DNA from: Pseudomonadota bacterium
GTDB lineage: Bacteria > Pseudomonadota > Alphaproteobacteria > Rhodobacterales > Rhodobacteraceae
Direction of reading: 5' to 3'
Length of the DNA: 50,821 bases
Assembly (NCBI GenBank): GCA_021845805.1
Contig: JAJZVD010000025.1
Coordinates: 1-50,821 of the forward strand
The translations under genes were made by a program, and so were the position numbers. The notes beneath the pieces are model-generated. The model did not search any database and was not told the DNA's origin. It worked only from the letters and a program-made list of their open reading frames with translations. Of this stretch, positions 44,987 to 50,821 are shown piece by piece (positions within the stretch are counted from its first letter, which is position 1; each line of letters opens with the position of its first letter).

Positions 44987-45648
44987 GGCACCCGCGCCCC
45001 GGCCCAGTCGAAGAAGCCGCCGCTGTCGGCCGGGGTCAGGCCGTCCAGCACGTTCAGGATGTTCGCCGCCGCGGTTGCCGGCGACACCGCCGGGTGCCCC
45101 GCGCGGTAGGCGGGGCCGAGCGCCGTCTCGACCGTTCCGGGATGGATCAGCGCGCAGACCGCCTGCCGGTGACTGCGCGCGACCTCGATCGCGGCGGTGT
45201 GGATCAGCTGGTTCAGCGCGGCCTTCGCCGCACGATAGCCATACCAGCCGCCCAGCCCGTTGTCGCCGATCGAGCCGACCCGCGCCGACAGCGCCGCGAA
45301 CACCGCCCGCCGGTCGCGGGGCATCAGCCGCAGCGCATGTTTCAGGACCAGCGCCGGGCCTGCCGCGTTCAGCGCGAATTGCGCCTGCAGCGCCCCGAGG
45401 TCGAGCGCGCGCAGCGATTTTTCCGGCCCTAGCCCCTCGATCGTCAGCGCGCCGGTCGCGACGATCACCCCGTCGAAGGCGCCAGACGGCAGCGGGGCCA
45501 GCGCGCGCGCCACTGTCTCTTCGACCGTCACGTCAAGCCCGTCGGCCGCGCGCGACACCCCTGTGACCGCGGCGCCCCGTGCCGTCAGCGCTGCGCAAAG
45601 CGCCGCGCCGATCCCGCCCGAGGCACCCACGACAAGAACCCGTTCCAT
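44980..45648 (-). CDS. Short-chain dehydrogenase/reductase (C-factor-like)
   Basis: A 222-residue SDR. It shows the NAD(P) motif VVGASGGIGAAL, a LNAAGP-type segment (FALNAAGPALVLKH) and the catalytic YGYRAAK (YxxxK) with a preceding Ser in ALSARVGSIGDN. This short form resembles C-factor/CsgA-like SDRs of unknown substrate. The stop overlaps the photolyase start by 7 nt, so the two are translationally coupled. In marine and phototrophic relatives such SDRs are often adjacent to photolyase genes, but I cannot confirm the link here. Confidence 0.85.
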   Translation of the reverse strand: MERVLVVGASGGIGAALCAALTARGAAVTGVSRAADGLDVTVEETVARALAPLPSGAFDGVIVATGALTIEGLGPEKSLRALDLGALQAQFALNAAGPALVLKHALRLMPRDRRAVFAALSARVGSIGDNGLGGWYGYRAAKAALNQLIHTAAIEVARSHRQAVCALIHPGTVETALGPAYRAGHPAVSPATAAANILNVLDGLTPADSGGFFDWAGARVPW

Positions 45649-45661
45649 GCGCCCACCCTTT

Positions 45662-45682
45662 CCCGCCCGAAGCTAGGGCGGG
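45662..45682 (-). terminator. Hairpin after the aldo-keto reductase gene
   Basis: CCCGCCC - 7 nt - GGGCGGG lies in the 52-nt gap between the aldo-keto reductase stop and the SDR start. It is a weak terminator candidate. Confidence 0.4.
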
Positions 45683-45700
45683 GGCGGGGTCTGTCCAGCC

Positions 45701-46684
45701 TCAGCAGTAGCGTTCGACCCCGATGATCTGGGTGTCGTTGTAGCGGTCGCCATGCGCGAACCCCGGGGGCAGAAGCCGCGCGATCTCGGCGCGGTCGGCA
45801 TCTGTCAGCGCGATGGTGTCGGCATCGGCCCATTCCGCCAGATGCAGGGCGGTGCGGGTGCCGGGGATCGGGATCAGATGCGCGCCCCGGTCCAGCACCC
45901 AGGCCAGCGCGGCACCCGCCACGCTCCAGCCGCGGGCGCGGGCGAAGGCCTTGAACCCCTCGATGGCCCGCTTGTTGTGGCTCCAGTTCGGCTCGACGAA
46001 GCGCGGCACGCGGCTGCGGAAGTCGGTCTCGGCCATGGCCGAGGGCTCGGGGAACACCTCGCCGAATACGCCCCGGCCCAGCGGCGAGAAGGGGATGAAG
46101 GCCACGCCCAGATCGGCACAGGCCTGCAACATCCCCAGTTCCGGCTGGCGGCTCCAGAGCGAGTATTCGTTCTGTACCGCCAGGCAGGGATGCACCGCAT
46201 GGGCGCGGCGCAGGGTGGCGGGCGAGATCTCGGACAGGCCGTAGCCGCCGATCTTGCCTTCCTCGATCAGCTTCACCAGCGTGCCCACCACCTCTTCGAC
46301 CGGGCGGGCCTGTTCGCGGCGGTGGAGGTAGAACAGATCCACATGATCCACCCCCAGCCGCTTCATCGAACCTTCCAGTTCGGCCCGCAGGTGGGCTTCG
46401 GAATTGTCGAACCGGCGTTCGGGCGCGGGAATGATGCCGGCCTTGGTGGCGATCACCGGCCGGTGGCCGCGGGTCTTGAGCCATTCGCCGATGACCCGTT
46501 CCGACCGGCCCATGCCGTAGATGTTCGAGGTGTCAAGGAAGGTGATGCCCGCGTCCCAGGCGGCATCAAGGCACATCAGCGAGGTGGCATCCTCGGCGGC
46601 GCCGAAGAAGCCTGCAAAGCTCATGCAACCCAGCCCGATGGCCGAGACCATGGGGCCGCCCGCCCCGAGTTGCCGCTGCTTCAT
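45701..46684 (-). CDS. Aldo-keto reductase
   Basis: A 327-residue TIM-barrel aldo-keto reductase that reduces aldehydes or ketones with NADPH. The catalytic tetrad is recognisable: Asp and Tyr in FLDTSNIYGMGRSE, Lys in VIATKAGI and His in DLFYLHRREQ. The cofactor loop near the C-terminus has IPIPGTRTALHLAEW. Best general match is the AKR11/AKR13-like group. The substrate is unknown. It follows deoD by 70 nt with a hairpin between. Confidence 0.92.
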   Translation of the reverse strand: MKQRQLGAGGPMVSAIGLGCMSFAGFFGAAEDATSLMCLDAAWDAGITFLDTSNIYGMGRSERVIGEWLKTRGHRPVIATKAGIIPAPERRFDNSEAHLRAELEGSMKRLGVDHVDLFYLHRREQARPVEEVVGTLVKLIEEGKIGGYGLSEISPATLRRAHAVHPCLAVQNEYSLWSRQPELGMLQACADLGVAFIPFSPLGRGVFGEVFPEPSAMAETDFRSRVPRFVEPNWSHNKRAIEGFKAFARARGWSVAGAALAWVLDRGAHLIPIPGTRTALHLAEWADADTIALTDADRAEIARLLPPGFAHGDRYNDTQIIGVERYC

Positions 46685-46699
46685 CGCGCTCTCCTTCGC

Positions 46700-46720
46700 T
46701 GCCGCCTGTTCGTGGCGGCA
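46700..46720 (-). terminator. Hairpin after deoD
   Basis: TGCCGCC - 7 nt - GGCGGCA is a perfect inverted repeat 34 nt beyond the deoD stop and 15 nt before the aldo-keto reductase start. Confidence 0.4.
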
Positions 46721-46754
46721 CCGAACCCCCGCGGGCGGGCAAGGTCAAGCCCGA

Positions 46755-47459
46755 TCAGGCGAAAGCGGCAGCCAGCGCGATCTCGACCATGTCGCCGAAG
46801 CTGCGTTCGCGCTGGTCCGAGGGCAGCGCCTCATGCGTCAGCAGGTGGTCGGAAATGGTCAGGACCGCCAGCGCCCGTGCGCCGTGGCGGGCCGCCAGGG
46901 TGTAAAGCTCGGCCGTTTCCATCTCGACGCAGAGAATGCCGTGGCGCTGCATCTGTTCGTTCAGGTCGGGCCGTTCGTCATAGAACACGTCCGACGAATA
47001 GATGCCCCCCGCATGGATCGGCACGCCCCGCGCCACCGCTGCCGCATGGGCCGCCGCCAGCAGGCCGAAATCGGCCGAGGGGGCAAAGTTCACCTCGCGG
47101 AAGATCCCGCGCGAGGGGGTGGACAGGGTGCTTGCGGTCATCGCCAGCACCACGTCGCGCACCTTCACGCGGTCCTGCATCCCCCCGGCCGAGCCGATGC
47201 GGATCAGCGTCTTCGCGCCATAGTCACGGATCAGTTCGTTGACGTAGATCGACAGCGACGGCATCCCCATGCCGGTGCCGTGGATCGTCACCGGATGCCC
47301 GTTCCAGGTGCCGGTATAGCCCAGCATCCCGCGCACCTCGTTGACAAGGCGGGGGGTTTCCAGGAACCGCTCGGCTGCCCAGCGGGCGCGGTAGGGGTCG
47401 CCGGGCAGCAGGACGGTTTCGGCGATGTCGCCGGGCTTGGCGCCGATGTGAACGGTCAT
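46755..47459 (-). CDS. deoD: Purine nucleoside phosphorylase, DeoD type
   Basis: A 234-residue hexameric-type purine nucleoside phosphorylase that cleaves purine (deoxy)nucleosides with phosphate. Diagnostic segments are [40 protein letters not shown], the ribose-binding [12 protein letters not shown] and the catalytic-Asp [11 protein letters not shown] chose the ATG at 47459 ([13 protein letters not shown]). Its free purine products could feed the urate pathway encoded elsewhere in this window. Confidence 0.96.
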   Translation of the reverse strand: MTVHIGAKPGDIAETVLLPGDPYRARWAAERFLETPRLVNEVRGMLGYTGTWNGHPVTIHGTGMGMPSLSIYVNELIRDYGAKTLIRIGSAGGMQDRVKVRDVVLAMTASTLSTPSRGIFREVNFAPSADFGLLAAAHAAAVARGVPIHAGGIYSSDVFYDERPDLNEQMQRHGILCVEMETAELYTLAARHGARALAVLTISDHLLTHEALPSDQRERSFGDMVEIALAAAFA

Positions 47460-47535
47460 CAGGGTCTCCCTTGTGTCGCAGGCCGACATTAGGGCGAAGC
47501 GCCGACGGTTTCACGCGGGAAAGTGCGCCTGCGCG

Positions 47536-47892
47536 TCAGGTCGGCTGGCCGACCAACGTCCTGTATTCGGCGTGGTTCGGGCAGAAGGTCGCGGCCTTGG
47601 CCGGGGCGGCCGGGTCGGTCAGGAACTGGCGGCAGGCGTCGGTTTCGTGGCAATGCGCGCAGGTGTGCAGCAGGTCCACATAGTCCTGCCGGTAGCTTTC
47701 CAGATCCTCGGCCGTGACCCCGTGCCGCAAGGCCATGGCGGCCATGCGCGCGGCGACCTTTTCGGGCGTCTCCACGATCTCGTGCAACTGGCCGCGGCTC
47801 AGGCCCAGTTCTTCCAGTTCGCGCGCGTCCATCCTCTCGATCTCGCGGTGGTCGCGCATGTGGTCCATCATCGTCTTCAGCCGGTCGAGCAT
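47536..47892 (-). CDS. DUF6455 family protein with a cysteine cluster
   Basis: A 118-residue protein. The N-terminal half is a short helical domain (DHREIERMDARELEELGLSRGQL). The C-terminal half carries CAHCHETDACRQFL and FCPNHAEY, a Cys/His set that could bind a metal or haem-like cofactor. The architecture matches DUF6455, common in Rhodobacterales. No function is known. It lies between ecm and deoD, 93 nt after ecm. Confidence 0.75.
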   Translation of the reverse strand: MLDRLKTMMDHMRDHREIERMDARELEELGLSRGQLHEIVETPEKVAARMAAMALRHGVTAEDLESYRQDYVDLLHTCAHCHETDACRQFLTDPAAPAKAATFCPNHAEYRTLVGQPT

Positions 47893-47985
47893 CTGCGCCT
47901 CCTTCTGTGCGGATGCGCGCAGTCTAGGCAGGGGGCGGGCGGCGCGCCTTGATCTGCCGCAAGCCGCGCGCCCGGCCTTGTTCCG

Positions 47986-49944
47986 TCAGGCCGCCGCTCG
48001 CGTTGCCCCGGCCAGCCCCACGATGTCCAGCATGATCCGGTTCAACTCGAAATCCTTGGGCGTGTAGACCGCCGCGACACCCAGCGCCTTCAGCCGCGCC
48101 GCGTCGTCGTCGGGGATGATCCCGCCCACGACGACGGGAACATGCGACAGCCCCGCCGCGCGCATCCGCTCCATCACCTCGACGATCAGGGGCAGGTGGC
48201 TGCCCGACAGGATCGACAGGCCCACCACATGCGCCTCGGTCTCGGCCGCCTGCGCCACGATTTCGGCCGGGGTCAGGCGGATGCCGTCGTAGCGGATCGC
48301 CATCCCGCAGTCGCGCGCCCGCGCGGCGATCTGCTCGGCGCCGTTGGAATGGCCGTCAAGCCCCGGCTTGCCCATCAGGAAGGTCAGCCGCCGCCCCAGC
48401 CGGGCGGACACCTGGTCGACCGCCTCGCGGATCGGCTCCAGCCCCTCGGTCCGGTTCGAGGGGGCGCGGGACACGCCCGTGGGCGCGCGGTATTCGCCGA
48501 AGGCCGCGCGCATCTCGGCCGCCCATTCGCCCGTGGTGGCGCCCGCCTTTGCCGCGGCGATCGAGGCCGGCATGATGTTGGCGCCGCTGACCGCCGCCGC
48601 CCGCATCTCGGCCAGTGCCGCCGCGACCGCGCCCGGGTCGCGCGCGGCGCGCCAGGCCGACAGGCGGGCGATCTGGTCCGCCTCTGCCGTGGAATCGACA
48701 ACCATGATCGCGCCATCCCCCGCGGTCAGCGGGCTGGCCGCCCCCTCGGCCCAGCGGTTCACACCCACAACCACGGTTTCGCCCGCCTCGATCCGCCCGA
48801 TCCGTTCGGCATTCGCCTCGACCAGGCGGCCCTTCATGTAGTCGATGGCAGCCACCGCCCCGCCCATCGCGTCGATCTGCGCCAGTTCGGCGCGCGCGCC
48901 GTCCTTCAGCGCCTCGACCCGGCGCGCCACGGCGGGGTTGCCGTCGAACAGGTCGTCATATTCCAGCAGGTCGGTTTCATAGGCCAGGATCTGCTGCATC
49001 CGAAGCGACCATTGCTGGTCCCAGGGCCGCGGCAGCCCCAGCGCCTCGTTCCAGGCGGGCAGTTGCACCGCGCGGGCCCGGGCGTTCTTCGACAGCGTCA
49101 CCGCCAGCATCTCGATCAGGATGCGATAGACGTTGTTTTCCGGCTGCTGCTCGGTCAGCCCCAGGCTGTTCACCTGCACCCCGTAGCGGAAACGGCGGTA
49201 CCGTTCCTCGGCGATGCCGTAGCGGTCGCGGCAGAGTTCGTCCCAGAGTTCCGTGAAGGCGCGCATCTTGCACATCTCGGTCACGAAGCGGATGCCGGCG
49301 TTCACGAAGAAGCTGATGCGCCCGACCATCGCGGGGAACGCCCCGGCCGTCACCTTGGCGCGCAGGTCGTCCAGCACCGCGCAGGCGGTGGCCAGCGCGA
49401 AGGCCAGTTCCTGTTCCGGTGTCGCACCCGCTTCCTGCAGGTGATAGGAACAGACGTTCATCGGGTTCCATTTCGGCAGGTGTTCCGCCGTATAGGCCGC
49501 CACGTCGGTGATCAGCCGCAGCGAGGGCTTCGGCGGGCAGATGTAGGTGCCCCGGCTGAGGTATTCCTTGATGATGTCGTTCTGCACCGTGCCCTGAAGC
49601 GCCGCGACATCGGCCCCCTGTTCCTCGGCTACCGCGATGTAAAGCGCCAGCAGCCAGGGCGCGGTGGCGTTGATCGTCATCGAGGTGTTCATCTGCTCCA
49701 GCGGGATGCCTGCGAACAGCGCGCGCATGTCGCCCAGATGGCTGACCGGCACGCCGACCTTGCCAACCTCGCCCCTGGCGCGGGGGTCATCGGAATCGTA
49801 GCCGGTCTGGGTCGGCAGGTCGAAGGCCACCGAAAGCCCCGTCTGCCCCTTGGCCAGGTTCGTGCGATAGAGCGCGTTCGAGGCCGCGGCGGTGGAGTGG
49901 CCGGCATAGGTGCGAAACAGCCAGGGCTTGTCTTTCGCGGTCAT
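47986..49944 (-). CDS. ecm: Ethylmalonyl-CoA mutase
   Basis: A 652-residue single-chain B12-dependent mutase converting (2R)-ethylmalonyl-CoA to (2S)-methylsuccinyl-CoA. The N-terminal TIM barrel has YAGHSTAAASNALYRTNL and GLSVAFDLPTQTGYDSD. The C-terminal cobalamin domain has the DxHxxG motif in GLDGHSNGAEQ (His532), GLSILSGSHL and VVGGIIPDDD. Length and its place divergent from ccr identify Ecm rather than methylmalonyl-CoA mutase. It has a good promoter at 49980-50008. Confidence 0.96.
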   Translation of the reverse strand: MTAKDKPWLFRTYAGHSTAAASNALYRTNLAKGQTGLSVAFDLPTQTGYDSDDPRARGEVGKVGVPVSHLGDMRALFAGIPLEQMNTSMTINATAPWLLALYIAVAEEQGADVAALQGTVQNDIIKEYLSRGTYICPPKPSLRLITDVAAYTAEHLPKWNPMNVCSYHLQEAGATPEQELAFALATACAVLDDLRAKVTAGAFPAMVGRISFFVNAGIRFVTEMCKMRAFTELWDELCRDRYGIAEERYRRFRYGVQVNSLGLTEQQPENNVYRILIEMLAVTLSKNARARAVQLPAWNEALGLPRPWDQQWSLRMQQILAYETDLLEYDDLFDGNPAVARRVEALKDGARAELAQIDAMGGAVAAIDYMKGRLVEANAERIGRIEAGETVVVGVNRWAEGAASPLTAGDGAIMVVDSTAEADQIARLSAWRAARDPGAVAAALAEMRAAAVSGANIMPASIAAAKAGATTGEWAAEMRAAFGEYRAPTGVSRAPSNRTEGLEPIREAVDQVSARLGRRLTFLMGKPGLDGHSNGAEQIAARARDCGMAIRYDGIRLTPAEIVAQAAETEAHVVGLSILSGSHLPLIVEVMERMRAAGLSHVPVVVGGIIPDDDAARLKALGVAAVYTPKDFELNRIMLDIVGLAGATRAAA

Positions 49945-49979
49945 CTTTGCCTCGTGCGTAACAATATTGCTGTCATAGC

Positions 49980-50008
49980 TACATAAGAAAAATAATATGT
50001 CTCGTCAA
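49980..50008 (-). promoter_or_regulatory. ecm promoter
   Basis: On the minus strand, -35 TTGACG (plus 50003-50008), exactly 17 bp, then -10 TATGTA (plus 49980-49985), about 36 nt upstream of the ecm ATG. This is one of the best sigma-70-like matches I see in the window. Confidence 0.6.
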
Positions 50009-50110
50009 TTCGCCGCGTCGCAGCGCCGCGCGCCAAGGCTACGGCCATTGATTTTCCTTGTCATTTCAACCACTCTGAATTCGTAAGGTCATAAAATTAC
50101 AAAACAGAAG

Positions 50111-50148
50111 TTTGAAACGTTGCAAAGTTACCGATGAAAATGTATCCA
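50111..50148 (+). promoter_or_regulatory. ccr promoter with a TTTGCAA-type operator
   Basis: TTTGAAA-CG-TTGCAAA (50111-50126) is an inverted-repeat-like element resembling TTTGCAAA sites of ScfR-family regulators (RamB/PccR). A promoter TTGCAA (50120-50125), 17-bp spacer, TATCCA (50143-50148) overlaps it. The ScfR assignment is inference. Confidence 0.45.
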
Positions 50149-50202
50149 GTGCCAGTGAGCCGCCCCGATTCTGCGCCGCGGCACCGATGGATGGAGATGA
50201 TG

Positions 50203-50821
50203 ATGGCTCTCGACACCGCCCCCGGCATCGTTCCCTACACCGCCCCGGTGAAGGACCTCTATGAACTGGGCGAGATGCCGCCGCTGGGCCATGTGCCCGC
50301 CAAGATGTATGCCTGGTCGATCCGGCGCGAGCGTCACGGCGAGCCGGACACCGCGATGCAGGTCGAGGTGGTCGATACCTGGAAGATCGACAGCCACGAG
50401 GTTCTGGTGCTCGTGATGGCGGCGGGGGTGAACTACAACGGCGTCTGGGCGGCGCTGGGCCAGCCCATCAGCCCGTTCGACGGGCACCGCGCGGCCTATC
50501 ACATCGCCGGGTCCGATGCGTCGGGCATCGTCTGGGCGGTGGGCGACAAGGTGAAGCGCTGGAAGGTCGGCGACGAGGTTGTCATTCACTGCAACCAGGA
50601 TGACGGCGACGACGAGGAATGCAACGGCGGCGACCCGATGTTCAGCCCCAGCCAGCGGATCTGGGGCTACGAGACGCCCGACGGGTCATTCGCGCAGTTC
50701 ACCCGGGTGCAGGCGCAGCAGCTCATGCCGCGCCCGCGCCATCTGACCTGGGAGGAAAGCGCCTGCTACACGCTGACGCTGGCCACCGCCTACCGGATGC
50801 TGTTCGGCCACAAGCCGCATG
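50203..50821 (+). CDS. ccr: Crotonyl-CoA carboxylase/reductase, N-terminal part
   Basis: The first 206 codons are visible; the gene runs off the window. The product begins MALDTAPGIVPYTAPVKDLY and continues with GEMPPLGHVP, MAAGVNYNGVWAALG, HIAGSDASGIVWAVGDKVKRW, IHCNQDDGDDEECNGGDPMF (seen in parts) and FGHKPH. This matches Ccr of the ethylmalonyl-CoA pathway, which reductively carboxylates crotonyl-CoA to ethylmalonyl-CoA with NADPH and CO2. The catalytic dinucleotide domain lies beyond the window. Several in-frame ATGs exist (50191, 50197, 50200, 50203). I use 50203 because GGAG sits 6 nt before it. Confidence 0.96.
   Translation, partial: MALDTAPGIVPYTAPVKDLYELGEMPPLGHVPAKMYAWSIRRERHGEPDTAMQVEVVDTWKIDSHEVLVLVMAAGVNYNGVWAALGQPISPFDGHRAAYHIAGSDASGIVWAVGDKVKRWKVGDEVVIHCNQDDGDDEECNGGDPMFSPSQRIWGYETPDGSFAQFTRVQAQQLMPRPRHLTWEESACYTLTLATAYRMLFGHKPH

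Overview
The window reads as a chromosomal segment from a Rhodobacteraceae member (Alphaproteobacteria, Rhodobacterales). The evidence is high G+C, a gene-dense layout with many 1-8 nt overlaps, and family-typical blocks: mreBCD-mrdA-rodA, sdhCDAB next to the ethylmalonyl-CoA pathway genes mch and mcl2, divergent ecm/ccr, and a bhcRABCD cluster. The genus cannot be fixed from sequence alone. I see no rRNA, tRNA, CRISPR array, insertion sequence or prophage.

Layout. 1-2151: the tail of an RpiR/SIS regulator, a DMT permease and a GhrA-like 2-hydroxyacid dehydrogenase. 2286-7874 (minus): the cell-elongation operon mreB-mreC-mreD-mrdA-rodA. 8073-9837 (minus): leuA behind a short leucine-rich leader peptide and a perfect hairpin, which looks like an attenuator. 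9889-11830 (minus): a DUF1989 protein, a tiny zinc-ribbon membrane protein and a DUF429 protein. 11848-16449 (minus): sdhCDAB, with a lipoprotein gene and a methyltransferase-like gene packed between sdhA and sdhB. 16650-19101 (minus): mcl2-nnrU-mch. 19205-26347: urate catabolism and uptake (puuD, a LysR regulator, uraH, a puuE-uraD fusion, allE, allA, an NCS2 permease). 26411-32851: a GAPDH paralogue and the beta-hydroxyaspartate cycle genes bhcD, bhcC, bhcB, bhcA with the divergent IclR regulator bhcR. 32830-37423 (minus): gcvT-gcvH-gcvP behind a tandem glycine riboswitch. 37604-47892: gltX, a metallopeptidase, wrbA, nadE, a 19-repeat MORN protein, an FeS-type photolyase, an SDR, an aldo-keto reductase, deoD and a DUF6455 protein. 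47986-50821: ecm divergent from ccr, which runs off the window.

The unifying theme is glyoxylate. Urate breakdown ends in glyoxylate (AllA). The BHA cycle condenses glyoxylate and glycine and returns oxaloacetate. The ethylmalonyl-CoA pathway (ccr, ecm, mch, mcl2 here) produces glyoxylate and consumes it as malyl-CoA. The glycine cleavage system handles the glycine made from glyoxylate, and the GhrA-like enzyme can reduce glyoxylate. These modules carry separate regulators: LysR, BhcR, the glycine riboswitch, and a probable ScfR/RamB-type site at ccr.

The observations I consider least described are the leu leader/attenuator, a four-copy intergenic repeat (TTTTCTGTC-NN-CAAATATCC plus a GC hairpin), a tandem TGTGATCACGAA pair 21 bp apart upstream of sdhC, the GAPDH paralogue after bhcD, the two extra genes inside the sdh operon, and several perfect inverted repeats at operon joints.
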